A stretch of 64,000 bases of DNA from Centrapalus pauciflorus (GCA_020465985.1 JAANYP010002633.1:62001-126000); one strand, 5' to 3'; counted from the first letter of the stretch, positions 27,201 to 40,560 are shown. Numbers and translations are program-made. The notes: generated by a model not told the origin, from the sequence alone.

Positions 27201-30200
27201 TCAAAAAAGTTAATCATGTTAGGAAAAAATAATAGAGAGATTCTGATGATGAGTACATACGTGCCATCTCTAGTATTACAAAACATATTCTTTCAACTTC
27301 TGGTCCACGTCTGCTACTAGATGGGTCAACCACAATTTCATATTCACGCAGCCTGAAACACATAAAAAGATAGTGTAGAAGCTATTTATTATAAGAAAGC
27401 AAACACCATCACATGCGATAGTATAAAGTTGTCTATATGGTATGCTATTTTAACTTTTTAAGGCACATTAGTATTCACCTGTCTTTTATATAGCTTGTAT
27501 TGGCAAAATAGAAAGGAGCATCTATTCGAACAATTACAATCCCGTTGTATGTATAGGCTTCTGGGTATTGTTCGATGTTCCGATAAACAGTGGTACCAGG
27601 AAGCCGACCCAACACAGCTGCAATACAAACAAATTGACAATTAAGCAGAAAGTCATATCTACAGGCAGTTTTGTCCACCCAAGAAGAGAAACCGTGATGA
27701 GGAGAATAATGGTAGGCCATACTTCAGCTATCCAGAGAGCGAATGACGACTAACAAATTGTTATTGATTTCAAAGTTATTACAGAATTGTTTAAAAACTT
27801 AGCTAAAACGTTATCCTCGTGCCCAGCTTTATGAGAGGCTTAAAAAATGGTATCTCCAAATTGTCTACTTCAGAAAGTCAGATAGCTGTACCTTGTTAAT
27901 TTAAATATACCATACACAAAGTACATGAGCTTAGTGTGTTGACACTTCTTAAGGACCCTGTATATATGCAAATTCCAAAAGCAGGTTGTAAATTATTTTC
28001 TACACATTACATAACATATGTGAGCCAAGTCTAGATAGAGTTGAAAGTTCCAAGATGATTATGATGATATTAATGGTAATATATCAAAATCAAAACTACT
28101 AACAGTAATGAAGGGCCAGATGCAGAGGTAGCATGCAATCTATATACTTCTTGACCAATTATATACTGTCAGAAAGCTGAAGTAACTAGTAAGTACGTGT
28201 AAAGAAGCTTGCTCACCAATATGTGGATTTGCCGATTCATGGATCACAAAAGCAAGAGAAAAACCGACCTGAAAATTGTCAAGACATTGCAACACTTAGA
28301 TTAGTAAATTACAAAAACTAACGTATGCATACCAGTGGCACAAGTTGAGGCAAAAGCAATAGTGGGACAACAGGTTTGGACAAACTAGATAAAGAAGGAA
28401 CCAAAAGATAGCAGAAATATAGATAGTTCTATCCAAGATATAGGCAATGTCTTAGTTTCTTATAAAGTTATATACAGCTATACGCCTTCACCTTATGAAG
28501 AATTCTGTAGTACTGTGATACACTACAGATAAATGCATACCCCAACAAGGACACCGATCTCTATCCCGAAGAACAATGTAGTTGCACCAGTAACTGTCCA
28601 AAGAAAAAAATCTTTCTTATCTACTCGCCATAAAAACACTGCCTCTTCATAGTCCACCTGTAATAATTACATGATTACAAGTTAGGATCTGAGCAAAAAA
28701 ATGGTAGAGGAATCAATTTTTTATGATGGAATAGAAACTGCTTTTAATGGTTTTGACTTGAAAGGCCAACACTTGTAACCTCAGAATTTATGACACAATG
28801 AAATGTTACAAAAATCAAACAGCAACGAAGATTGTTATATAGATATACACCAAGGTGATAAGTTACACACAAACAATGATGAAAGACAGGTATAAACTGA
28901 AAAAGATTGGGACGAAGGACCAGATACAAAAAATTTAAAAAATTCCAAATCACAAGATAATTAGTAATACGTATTGATTATCTATTTAACATCCCTAGCA
29001 AATGATAAAAATGCTGCATATAGCCTATAACTGTTGAGATGTAGGCTTCATCCCACATTGGGACTAAGTCTATTATTTGTCGAACATTGCTCATTATATA
29101 GGAAGTTAGCTTAATTGTCTATCTATGTATATGATGCCTTGTACTTGTTATCATTATCACTGAATAATAAAAGAGAGATCTCAAGTTGCCCTGTGGACGT
29201 AGGTCAACATATCGATCGAACCACATTATATTCTTGTGTTGTGTTCTTATATCGTGGTCGTGTGTACGTTGTGTGATTAACCCTAACAATAACTTATAAG
29301 ACATCCCCAAGTATCTTACTTGCATTACGTAGGGTTAATCAACAATATAAGCAGGATGGTATTTTCATAATTAAAAAAGATAGTGGGGTAAATCATTAAT
29401 GGCATTCATTTTGAGGATTATACTTTAGATAAGCACATATAACTCATATAAGGATTATAGTTTGTAATGTACATTTAAGGGATCATAGTTTTAAAAAACT
29501 AAAATGGTACACTTAAAGATGTCATAATTTGAAAATTACACATTTTGAGGTATCCAAAATCGTAGAAAGCTGTTGAGTACAAATGCACATTTTATACCAC
29601 ATTTAACCAATTTCCCAGTATTCAGATCCCAAAAATGTAATTTTTTTCAAATTATGATCTGTCAATTGTACAATCCCCGACTCAAAGTACTTCACTTTTT
29701 AATGTCATTTAATTTATATAGGTAACAATATTATTTCCATAAATCATCCATATATAGGGATAAGGAGAGTTTGGTTATTATGCTTGATTAACTATTTATT
29801 AAGGTTTATTAGGCATCATCAGGAGAGAACCTACAATGTGAAAGTGCAGTATTTTTTTAAGAGATGGCAGCCTCTCAAAAGCAGGTTGATTTTTGTACTA
29901 ACAATCATGTTTTTCAATGCTTGAAACTTACCAGCCCAATTACAGCGGAAACTACAATGGCCGCCAGAGCACACTGCAAAGTTGATAAAGTCCACAAGAC
30001 ACCAAGTCAAGATCCAGTAAAAAAAAAGTTCTCAATAGATGGTTGGTACACATAGCTGCAGAGATAATATGAAGACAATGTTGATTGTTGAGGCCATCTA
30101 ACTTTGTAAAATACCCACACATGATCATTACTGTTATTCTGAAATAAAATTAGGATCTGAAATTTATCAAGTAGAACAATAAAGCCATTGAAATCTGGCA

Positions 30201-33200
30201 CCAAAAGTTAGTCAGCTGCAGCCTATCTGCCTATGATGTTTTTCAGAGAATGAAATAAGACATACCTGAGGAATAAATTCAAACAATGGTGTCATGAATA
30301 ACAGAGCGGAGCAGATGATAATGCCCATGATAATTCCTGACAAACCAGTTTTTGCACCACTTTCATGATTAACTGCCGACCTTGAGAAGGAACCTATCCA
30401 ATATATTCAACAAAGAAAATTGCTCCTTGAGATACACGTCAACATATAAAACTAATATAGCAACTAGGTTTGATTGCACATTATCAATGTATGCATCCAT
30501 TGAGAAAGACACCAAAATAACTCACCAGTTGCAGGGTATGCTGAGAAACAGGACCCGAAAATATTTGCTACTCCAAGGCCAAACAACTGCCAGAAAGCAA
30601 TGAATGTGTTAGAAGTGTTTATGATTTAATTGCTCATTTGCTCCTATATGAAAGACTACTTCATAAATCATAATGAACACTTTGCATTAATGTACTTCTC
30701 AAAAGTATCAAGTAATCACTGACAGTTTCTTAATGTTGCATAATGTGAATATGTGGTATGGGAAAAAAAAAACAAAAATGACGAGGATTTTTGGAGATGT
30801 CCATGAATTATTATGCCTGCAACCAATTTGATCACTCTATTAATTTGCTATAGGAACATACCTCTTGATTTGAATCCAATTCATATCCATTCTTTGCAGC
30901 CAGGGCTTTGGCGATCCCCACAGATTCCTGAAATGTGGCAGATAGAAATTATGATGAAGACCATTTGGAGATGCTAGTTAACAATAGAATTTTGTCCTTA
31001 CCAGTATAGCCACTCCAGTAATTAGGAATGTGGTCGGGATTAAAGACTTGAAATGCTGAAACTCTTTAGGAATGGAAAACGAGGGAAGCCCTTGAGGTAT
31101 ATTTCCCACCTGGATTACTCATTCAATACATATAGGAAGAAAATAACTAACCCAATTATACAATAAGATACAGTTATGAAAATATAAATAATATAGATAT
31201 ACAAAAAACGATAGTTTTCACTACAAAAGAAAACCTTTCATGATTTCTTGTGCAAATTAACTTCTCTACATTAGAGTATTCACTAGGTTCTTCCATCTTA
31301 CCCCATTAATGAAAGACAAAGATTGTAATCACATGAATCATCTCCAACCTTTGCTCGAAATTATATTATCAGATCGGTGGCAGCTTAAGAAGAAAGCACA
31401 AAGAAATTTCAATGATTTATCTACCGCATGACATACTGAACTCCCATATAGAGTTAAGATCCGAGTATGAAGAAAGACCAAACACTGATAATTGGTAGCC
31501 CAAGGAAACAACAAAAGAACCAAAAACTGATGGAGTGATGGCCCCGAATGGGAAATGATCTGGTAAGTAACATAAATGGAACTATAAAAAAATGTAACTC
31601 TCCTTCAAATGAAACAAGTGAATCATAAATTGTTTTGTGGACCTTTTGGTTAGATTGAGATAATATGAAATATGTATGAAGGGTAAACATAGCAACTTAC
31701 ACCAATTGGACTATGAAAAAGCAAAAGAAAAAAAAAAGTAAGTAAATACACAGACATGTGTGTGAGTGTGAATGTATGTACATGTATGTATGCGTGCAAG
31801 TTTTAATGATTGAAAAATGTTTACGTGTAGTCAGTTTCAGAAGACATGCAAACAAACGGTTTTCAGTTTGTTTGTTGTATATTGGCTTTAGTGGTTGGGT
31901 AGAATAGTCATCTAATTATTTTACATTCAATTCTAGTACTACAGAAAGAACTTCTTTCATGATTCTCACCAAAGAAATGGAAGATGGATGAAATATTTTC
32001 ACAAAAGTTGTACCCATAACAACTGCAGTGAGGGGACCTGCCGCACGCAAAAACCGCAAGTTCTTCCTTGTTTTACCCTGTACACACAACGTTGCGAATA
32101 ATTAGCGAGCTCAGGTGTGACTTATGAATTTAAGTTACTTGGAAGAATACTGTACCAAGTGCTTCATGGTCAACATAATTGCAAGAATAGTAGACCCCAT
32201 CATGAAAGGAGGCCATGAAAACTACAAATACAAACCATTGCCAATGGTTACCACCATAACAAAGATATAAGTATGTTGAATAAAAGCAGATTCCAGAGTA
32301 AAAAGGCATATAGTGTCATCCATAACTGATAACAAGAGCATGACACACAAGACAAACTATGCCACATGATTAGTGTCTGTTTTTCAGCACCAGCTCATCT
32401 ACTTGACTGCTTCAAAGGTGAAAGAATCATAATTATTGAATAGATACCTTATCAGCGCCAGATATTATGCTCTTAACCAGTGGAATTATTTCACTGCTTC
32501 TATCCACACTATATCCCAAGAAATATTTTGCTTGAGACAAGGCAATAACAATGGCCGAAGCAGTTGTAAAGCCAGAAATTACAGAATGGCTGATAAAGCG
32601 AATGATCCATCCTAGCCTGCAATGAATAAGAACATATGGTATCAGTAAAACTTCATTAAGCAAAGAATCATCCCTTAACAGTTAACACAGGAGCGATAAT
32701 TACCACTCATCATAACTAAAACACATTATTCATGAGACTGATGCTAGTATATGAGCAATCTTAGAATTCCATTCATGTTTAAAAATTCATGAACTTTGAA
32801 TTTCTGACACTTGAGCAAATTGAGATTAATTACTTCACGGAAAAGAGTGAATATTCGGATTTTATCAACTAAATCAGAGTTAAGATACGATTAAAAACAA
32901 AGAGAACTTATCAAGACAAAAGTACCTCAAGAGCCCCATTGTGCATTCTAGAATCCCAACCATGAGCGACAATAATATGGCGAGTTCTGTATATAATTCA
33001 CCAGATGAATCAACATTACCAAGAACATTAGAGACCAACAGAGAAACCAGTGCTACTGGACCAACAGCAAGCTGCCGTGATGACCCAAAGATGGAATACA
33101 CAAATATAGGCACCAATCCAGTATCTGAGGTGAAAGGACCCAAAAAAAAATACCCCAGTTAGTCAGGAATATAGACTAATGTACAGAGTTAATAAAACCT

Positions 33201-35705
33201 TGTTCCATTTACCCAAACCAAGTGTCCCTAAATTTGGAACTAGATGAATATAAAATCAGTAATACATATGAATAAAGAGTAACTTAAGTTGCACTATAAC
33301 TATTTGGAAATAAGGAATTTGAGTGACCACTCATGATGAATAGTAACTTAGGAAGCAGAGAGATACACATAATACCTTGTAGGTTCTATGTGAAGTACCA
33401 GTTGTCTTGTACTTGTTTAGATACTTATACCACTTATTTGTATTAGTAAAAAAAAAGTTATCCTACATAACTAGTATTTGGTTTCAGAGAACTAGAACCA
33501 TAAGTCTATAATGTTAACAGCAGTTATTTAACTTACAAAGTCCATATATTGGTTGAAGTCCAGCTAGCTTTGCATATGACATAGACTGCTCATAAATAAA
33601 CAAGATAGAGTGAATAAGAAAGGAATTTAAAGTTTGCAATATAAGATCATAATAACGCACTGCAACCAATAACTATATTACAACAAACATTATATTCAAT
33701 ACAAGTTGGAATAGACAAATCGAACTCACTAGAATTTAAAAGTTGTGAACTGTTTCAAGGGTTCAGGAACACAGGTGTCATCCTTGCACATTCTCCTATC
33801 TAACGCTTGATTAGTGCAAAAATAATTATGTTAGTGACTACAAACTCTTCTTAACTGTGAAATCAGACATGTAGTACTTGTCGAAACAGTATGAAAGCAG
33901 CATGACGAAGTATATTTGAGCAATTTATCAAAACTCATAGTGTCTGAACAAGAAGAAAACCAAAAGCATAACAATAGACTGTGATCACCAGGCAAAGCTA
34001 TTTAACTGTGATCACCAGGCAAAGCTATTTAACATTTTAGTGTAATTTACACTGTAAATGATTTTGGAAAGAGTATGGAGGTACGAATTGTACACATGTA
34101 TAAGTTTAGTACTTTAGTCGAAATCAAAACCCGGGCACACAGGGGCCTAGGGACATCGCCCCTAGCCGGGTCAAGGGGGCAGAGCCCCTGGCAGTGAAAC
34201 AAATACTAAATGTTCAGTGTAGGAAATTCGTATAGACGTCGATGCTGATCAGCATGTGAAGCCATTGCTGATGTCGAAGCTTCACAGCAGTCGCTGACGC
34301 AGAGCAACGAAGCTGAAGTTTGCCACTGAAGCTAGGCTCTCGCTGCCTATCAGAGAGTTATTGATGCGTTTATTGTAGAAGTAGATAAAACTATGAAATC
34401 GATGGACCTTATTGACTGGAGTACTCGACAGAACCAAAAACAGTACCATACGACTTGGTCTCGATTCTGAATTTTTTTTTTAAGTTTTAGTTTTGGTTCC
34501 GTTTTAGCCCGTTACATCCCATTGTAATAACCGACATTAGTTAATTTATGTACAAAATATAACAATTATTTTTATCTACCAACAAAATTATAAATAGACA
34601 CATTGAAAATAAAACAGGAGATACATATATAACATAAAACTACACCCATAAAACCTCTAGATCATCACTTCTCAGGCATTGCTTTAACACTCAAGAAACA
34701 TCCATGTCTCTATCTCTAGCTTTATGTCTTAATCACTCGTTTTTTTCATGTTAATGAATGAAAGAGTTTATATATTGGTGTTTGTTTATATTTGTTTGTA
34801 TGTGTTCATTTATGTTCGTTCACTGTTCAGTTACTCCGTAGTCCGTACTATCTTAACGGACAAATAAATAAGGTAATGTTCTTAGTGAACACGAACATAA
34901 AAGTTCATTATGTTAAGTTAAATGAACAGATGTTCTATTTGTGTTCATTCGGTTTGTTTACGTCCCAAGTTATAACGGTGACTACTTTCGAGGTCAGAAG
35001 TTATACGAACGCTTCAAATTCAACGGAGATTCAAAGATTTATATAACTCATAGTTTGTTTTAGAGATATTAGTTTAGCATATAAATTCTTCCTAAGAACG
35101 ATTGTGAACATCTGTAACAATAACGACAGGAAAGCAGTCCTTCAGACTCGAAAGTAAATTATGTAGATGACAAGAAGGGTAAGAGTAGGATGATATATTG
35201 ATATCCAGTAAAGTTAAGCAATAGCTGATGAGGGCAAAATATGGTAAAGTTAAGCAATAATTAAAAATCTAGCGAAACAATTTGCAAAGCTTCTAAAAAT
35301 AAATAAAATGCCAATTATAGTTTTCAAGTCAAACACGGTACCGTTAAGAAATAAAATAGCAACTAGAAAAAAAAAATCATCAGATTGTGTGTGAGATGTT
35401 TGGATTTTAGTTGAATAATGTTAATGTATCGTTTGTACCTGTGGAACGAGCATAATACCGACGGTGATACCGGAGACTACGTCAGGCTGAAGATATTCAC
35501 GCCAATTGTAGGTACGAATCCAACGTGTGCAAGGAATAAAGAGCTCAATCCAATCAATCATCTTCATCCGCTTCAACTTCAATCTCCATCTCGACAACGA
35601 AGATGAAGACGAAGACGACGACGACGTCGCCGGCGTCGTATATCCGTCAGTAAACGAGTGCTGAAACGGAATGACTTTTACGGTCCGATTGATCGGCGTC
35701 GTCAT
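24266..35705 (-). CDS. SULTR4: Group 4 (tonoplast) sulfate transporter, 17 exons
   Basis: SLC26/SulP transporter; SULTR4 members export sulfate from the vacuole. Exons in transcript order: 35439-35705, 33537-33585, 32926-33124, 32448-32616, 32156-32221, 31970-32077, 31002-31109, 30862-30927, 30526-30586, 30266-30393, 29932-29973, 28541-28657, 28217-28268, 27479-27617, 27261-27352, 25344-25420, 24266-24589. All are GT-AG and in phase: 2064 nt, 687 aa, close to the ~685 aa of Arabidopsis SULTR4;1. The SulP signature P-I-Y-G-L-Y...G-S-S-R is at 101-122. About 10-12 membrane helices follow, then a STAS domain from ~495 with the conserved D560-S-S. The N-terminus carries the SULTR4-like VKVIP motif and a nine-Ser run. 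An in-frame TGA upstream fixes the start. 4;1 versus 4;2 is undecided. Confidence 0.96.
24960..25045. repeat. GC-rich repeat fragment in a SULTR4 intron
   Basis: The stretch tgccagggtcgctgccccta and caagggggcgcagccc stands out by GC content. It resembles, in reverse, the fragment at 34125-34200 (gggtcaagggggcagagccc). This type of ggggcagagcccc tract recurs in plant mobile elements. Class not resolved. Confidence 0.45.
25600..25690 (+). repeat. SINE-like fragment in a SULTR4 intron
   Basis: Contains taactaagtggttgtgg (box A-like) and gggttcaagtcc (a good box B match to ggttcgaatcc). There is no tRNA fold; a tRNA-derived SINE remnant is the likeliest reading. Confidence 0.4.
25800..26078. mobile_element. 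Tourist-like MITE (GGGGGCGTTTGGTTC ends), full copy
   Basis: Left end gggggcgtttggttcac, right end gaaccaaacgccccc, good inverted repeats. It follows TTA on the left; the right flank is TAT, so the TWA duplication has changed or is offset. The interior repeats ggatttgcatt. It lies in the intron between the 27261 and 25420 exons of SULTR4. A truncated relative is at 18870. Confidence 0.85.
26680..26936. mobile_element. Tourist-like MITE with TTA target duplication
   Basis: Left end gggggtgtttggtacg, right end cgtaccaaatgtctcc, with further pairing of gaatggaat against attccat. TTA flanks both sides (26677-26679, 26937-26939), the PIF/Harbinger signature. It lies in a SULTR4 intron. The 79-codon ORF starting at 26823 begins inside it and is not a gene. 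Confidence 0.88.
29032..29288 (+). mobile_element. Small solo LTR (Copia/TRIM type) in a SULTR4 intron
   Basis: Begins TGTTGAGATG and ends CCCTAACA, flanked by an exact 5 bp duplication ataac (29027-29031, 29289-29293). The interior has the ccctgtggacgtaggtcaac motif near the R region of many plant Copia LTRs and an aataataaaa polyadenylation-like stretch. Only one LTR is present, so the internal part was lost by recombination. Intron between the exons ending at 29932 and 28657. Confidence 0.85.
33979..34032. repeat. 27 bp perfect tandem duplication in SULTR4 intron 1
   Basis: Two identical copies of a 27-base unit starting ctgtgatcaccaggcaaagc. Confidence 0.9.
34120..34560. repeat. Unclassified GC-rich insertion-like block in SULTR4 intron 1
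   Basis: GC-rich bases from aacccgggcacacagggg to gggggcagagcccctggc contrast with the AT-rich intron. They resemble the fragment near 24960. The flank to 34560 contains repeat-like ttttagttttggttccg. I could not find terminal repeats. Confidence 0.4.
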
Positions 35706-35850
35706 GATGGATGACTGAGCTGCTGAAGCGGAAGAGTAGGTCCGTCTAGATCACCGCCGGTGCACAGTATATAAAAAAAGCAGCCATGAATGCAGAGGTG
35801 AGTTGTGGTAGGTAGCTCTTGGATATGGTGAGAGGGCAATGTCAAGGGGG
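35706..35850 (-). promoter_or_regulatory. SULTR4 5'UTR and core promoter region
   Basis: On the minus strand a TATA-like TTTATATACTG lies about 60-70 bases upstream of the ATG (35767-35777). There is an in-frame TGA between it and the start codon. No sulfur-responsive element was established. Confidence 0.4.
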
Positions 35851-36321
35851 TGTTGACGGCCACGAGTTTCCGGTATTTTGATCCATTTGTGGTTTGTCAA
35901 GTTCGTTACGTTAAGTCGTCAACGATTCTGGGGTCCCTGAAAAGGTTCTCCAGTCACCATTCCACGTTTTTCGGATTTAGGCGCTCCGTTTTTTTTATTT
36001 GGATATTTAGAGTGGATTTGTTTTTAAAACTTTGAAACCATTCACCAACCCACGTTCGGTTGAAAGATTATTTATATTCATTGATTAATTAAACGAATTT
36101 GCTTGCTCCAATATCATGCGTATATATTATTTTTATGATTAATATTTTTCTAGTTTTATAAAACAGATATGAATTATTTTTATAATAAATAATATGTGAT
36201 GTCTACTAATTAGTAATTACTATTTACTATTTGACTATTTAATATTTTTTATATAATGTGTATTTATTTTTAATATATGTTCATAAATTTATAAACACAT
36301 TAAATAGTTTATTTTTAATTT

Positions 36322-36735
36322 GATATATAGATAGGGAATCAGGTTCGTCAGCGTACCTGTGAGATTCCAGCGTATCCTAATGTGAATGATCATTCACATA
36401 TACTTTTTTTTGAATACACATGTATAAGACAACGTTATAATATTTTTTTCAAAAGAAGCAACATCATAAATCTTGTGAATGGTAAAAAAGATCATGTGAA
36501 TGGTCATTCACACCATTCACATTGTATGAATGATCATTCACATAAATATGCATTGAGCATTTACGTAATTCTTAATGACACATAAAATGTGAATCTTTGT
36601 GAAATTCATATATCATGCGTTAACATTAAATTAAACATGGTTATGTGAAAAAAAAAATTAAAAAGTTTTTTAAGGTTGGTACCTTCGGGTGCACTTGATT
36701 TCTAGAACTTATTTGAACCTGACTCTATAGATAGG
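36322..36735. mobile_element. TIR element flanked by TATAG, with palindromic interior
   Basis: The left end (atatatagatagggaatcaggttc) and right end (gaacctgactctatagatag) are inverted relative to each other. The interior carries repeated palindromes such as gtgaatgatcattcac (from about 36382) and gtgaatggtcattcac (near 36495). The layout matches the elements at 4512 and 4998. The 67-codon ORF within is repeat-derived. Confidence 0.6.
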
Positions 36736-37190
36736 CTAAGATTTAGATTTTACTTTTTAATTCATTATTCATGTCTATAAACAAATAAGTGTAACAGATG
36801 AACATGTAAACTAGTTTTTGAAATAAACTTTTTTTATTACATAACATAAAAGATTTATATTTAAATTTAAATTATGGTTCACATTATGACATGTAAACAC
36901 ATAAAACTTTTTTTAATCAAATAAAGATAAACATATTATATTTGATGTGTTCAGAGAGCGCACATAGCATCATTGGTTCTCCTTTATCATATATAAAATA
37001 ATAAAAGATTATTAAGAAGTTATTTGAATGTAAAATGATCTCTTCATAATTCTAACATAAACAAACATTGTCTAAAAACTAAAAACTAGTTTATTAGCTG
37101 ACGTATCATGTAAATAGTTTTAATAAATAATTTTATACACACACTCAAGTTTAATGGAGAAATAAATTAAATTGAAAAATTAGAGAACCA
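36736..37190. other. Intergenic, no supported gene
   Basis: AT-rich; nothing recognisable. Confidence 0.3.
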
Positions 37191-37920
37191 AATGTTACAC
37201 CCTGAATTTCAGATAATAAATTTATATCACTTTTCTATAGCTAGATAAAAATGAATTTTTTATAAAAGTTAAAATTATAAAGTTTCGACTTCAAATGTGA
37301 AAAGAAGATGAAACGTGATGAAAAGTATTATAATATTGTTATATTTTATATTGGCAGCTGACCATATCAGTATTTTGGAGAAGATAGACCGGTCATTAAC
37401 ATGACAAACACCCACTCTTATTCTTCTCCCCCATGGTTCACATTTCCCCTCCCATATCTTCTTCATCCAGCTTAATGATCATCATTTCTCTTTATAAAAT
37501 CATCTTCAAATTAGTGTTAGAAGCTAGTGTGTGACTATTATAAATCATCTTATTGATCGCCATTTTCTCTTTATCACATGATAAGAATATATGCTTGTGT
37601 ATGACTATTATATGTGTTGTTCATTGAGTCTGGTCGGCTTACTCTGGTTGCAGGGATCTTGTTTTACAGGTTTAGATTAAGCCACAAAGGTGAGGGTGTG
37701 CAGTGGCGATATCCCATTCTGCACCATCTCAAGAGTAGGATATTGCTACATAGTTGATTTAGCGTTTTGGTTATTGTTGTTCTTTTTTATTCGGATAGAA
37801 CCTTTAGACTTTGTTGTCATGTACATCATTATTAACACTGATAACTTGGATATTATTATAGCGACTTAGTACTTTGACATCATGGGAGTTAGCGTTGTCA
37901 ACCTAATAAGTTAGCATTTA
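37191..37920 (+). repeat. LTR-like remnant (TGTTACACCC start)
   Basis: Starts tgttacaccctgaatttcag, a typical beginning of plant Ty3/gypsy LTRs. At about 37689-37735 there is ggtgagggtgtgcagtgg and ctgcaccatctc, reminiscent of LTR R/U5 regions. The right border and target duplication were not found, so this is tentative. No coding. Confidence 0.35.
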
Positions 37921-38992
37921 ATGTATTATGCTTATGACATCTTATCTTTTTGATTGTACAGACAAAAAAAAAATAGTTGTCTCGTATTTTGCCAATTATA
38001 TCTTACATGATATACAAACCTACAAAATATATTTTGCTAGGGACGACAAAAAGTTGTGTACAATTCACCTCTCTTCCATTGAGTATGAACTGCTAAATAC
38101 AACCACATGTATAATTAACATGTAGGTGATGTTAGTAACTAGATAATAAGGAGTTATATTGTTTCAAATATTAATTAGTTGTAACAAAAGATTAAAAAAA
38201 CTTAATTACTAGCTTGGCTTAAATGACAAAGGTAAACTTTTATTAATAATTATAATAAATGTTGATTATGATGTATGAACTACCTTTTCCATAAGTTTTA
38301 TCTTGACATTTAATTGGTAGCCTACTTTTTCAGTTGCGTGTGACAATTTGATCGAATATTATACTATTAAAACATTAACATAAAGAGGTCCAAAGATACG
38401 CACAAGACTTGTTCATGTTCAATTTTAAAACTAAAATCGATCAACTTTTTACTTATTGTTTCGGTGTTGATAATTATTCTCTTTTTAAACACCAAAATTT
38501 GTTAAAATCAAATAGTGTATATCACAACTTTACATGCACGTTCTTATCGTTATTTTGGTCATCAAGGTTTATACATTAGTGTTTTCAATAAAATTTTGTC
38601 TTTTAAACAAATAAACGGTAGCCAATCATCCGGCGGCTCTAACTAATTGGTCTCACAATCAACTTGGAGGAGCTAAATCACATAACTCATAATTAAGATA
38701 AATCTATTTTACACATAATGTTTGAACCCATATAAATCTTAAGAAACATAATCATAATTTGTCTCCGTGAACATCAAATTATAAGTTAAAAGAAAACTAT
38801 CTTAATAAGTATTTCAATATCATTTTCGCCAGTTCAAAACATAATCATAATATGTCTCAATGAACATCAAATTATACGTTAAAAGATAAATTGATACTTA
38901 GAATATGTAGAAATTCTTTTGATTGCTTTTATGGTTGCCTTCAAAGTTTGCTTAATACTTCTTCAAACCTAAATAATCAAGTTTGTTACCAA
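37921..38992. other. Intergenic, no supported gene
   Basis: A near repeat (aacataatcataatttgtctc and the related aacataatcataatatgtctc, near 38748 and 38838) is seen. The 65-codon ORF at 37928 has no domain. Confidence 0.35.
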
Positions 38993-39060
38993 CTAGGGTT
39001 ATAGATCCCCGCGCGTTGCTGCGGATTTCCGTGATAAATATGTAGTTTTTATCGATTAAA
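38993..39060 (-). mobile_element. Helitron 3' terminus, minus strand
   Basis: On the minus strand the hairpin CCGCAGCAACGCGCGG is followed by GGATCTATAACCCTAG and T, matching the Helitron 3' end structure. The matching TC 5' end to the right was not located, so element length is unknown; it could reach into the next 2.5 kb. Confidence 0.6.
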
Positions 39061-39214
39061 ATTATGATGTTAAGAAATAGAAACATGTTCAATATTTTAA
39101 TGATCACAACAACGTCAGTGCATTTGTGTATTTAAGCATTAGGATTTAGTGGGTTACATGTTTTTTTTACGAATTTGGTTCAATTGATGATGTCTAAGGT
39201 ATATTTTTAGAGTT

Positions 39215-39537
39215 TTATATGAACAAAACAACATGTTTTCATGTTTTTTGTGGTTTCGCCTCTCCATGTTATTTTTTCCTAATAAAGTCCCTTAGTTTAT
39301 TATTTTCTTTCTGGTTTTTGAAAAAAAATATCAATCCTGTACGGTCCACAAAAAAAACCAACATGTTTTCCATGAAAGCCCTCAAACTTGACTTTGTTGG
39401 CAAAAAAAAAAAAGAAAAATTCTAAAAATCACAAACAAATAAATATCATGAGGATTTATTGGTAAAAAATAACACGGATAGACTATACTGCAAAAACAAA
39501 AAAAAAAGTACATGTCGTTTTTATTTATATTAAGCCT
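39215..39537. mobile_element. Foldback MITE family, degenerate copy
   Basis: The left arm reads acaacatgttttcatgtttt, then ttcgcctctccatgttattt. The right arm (ataacacggatag through tacatgtcgtttttatt) is its decayed complement. A second acatgttttcc motif lies at 39361. Member of the same family as 14838-15135. Confidence 0.6.
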
Positions 39538-40560
39538 CTTTTTTACACAAAAAATATGAATAACAAAAGTTGATATTTTATATGCATCTTGTGAGACAAA
39601 AAACAAAAAACAAAACAAAATGAATCACGGTCATTTATTCTTCAAATTGAGGTAGAAGCGAAAAATTTCAATATTTAAATATGTAATTAAATATTGAAGA
39701 AGTTGATGTATAAATGAATACTTTTATTTACAAATAAAATATAAAAGATGTTGAATTCAATATTTATTATTTAAATAGTTTCGTATATAATATAAAAAAT
39801 TTTATGTATAAATATAAAAACATAAAAATAATCAGTTATAATACTGTCCAACAATAACATTTTTTATTAAAAAAAATAGAAATGACAATATTACCTACAA
39901 TGTAACAAATATTTCTTATAAACTAAAAAGACATTTAATTAATTAATTTATTTCACAAAAAACAATTTTGAAGTATAAAAAGAAAAAGTCAAAATACAAA
40001 TTGAAATTTATATTTAGGCAAAAGAAAAAAAAAACTAAAAAACAAAACAAAATATTACAAAAGGTGAAAATAAAAAAATTCCTTACTTCTTTGATTGAAG
40101 ACAACAATCACAACATGTTATTCATTAAAATTGTTTGAACTGTTTTTTTATGTTTTTATATGTATATTTATAATTTTAAAGTTTCTCAATATTTATTGGC
40201 ACAATATGACGGTGCAATTAATGCAACAAAACTTTCATGTTTTTTTATTTTACATCATTTTCATTTCTTTTATTTTCATTTCTTCAAAACAATCACTATA
40301 CCCTATGCTAAAACTCAGCATTCTACAATCACAACCGCCTCCACAGAGTGTGTGTATATATAAATTTTTGATTTTTTATTGTTATATGTTTATTAATCAG
40401 TTTTCATCAATTTGTTTGTATTATATTTAGTTTTAATAAGTTTTCAATTTTTAGTTAGTTATATATTTTTTAATAAGCTTGTGAAATATTATATTTTTTT
40501 TTACTTTGCTTGAAAATATAAGTTTTTATTCGGCTTACGTGATTACTTTGTTTGAAAAAA
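39538..40560. other. AT-rich intergenic
   Basis: Very AT-rich. The 111-codon ORF at 40095-40430 is a Phe/Ile/Tyr-rich frame of low complexity with no recognisable domain. Confidence 0.4.

Noticed and set aside
40095..40430. 111-codon plus ORF with apparent membrane segments
   Set aside because: Very Phe/Ile/Tyr-rich, as expected from AT-rich noncoding DNA; overlapping frame equally open.
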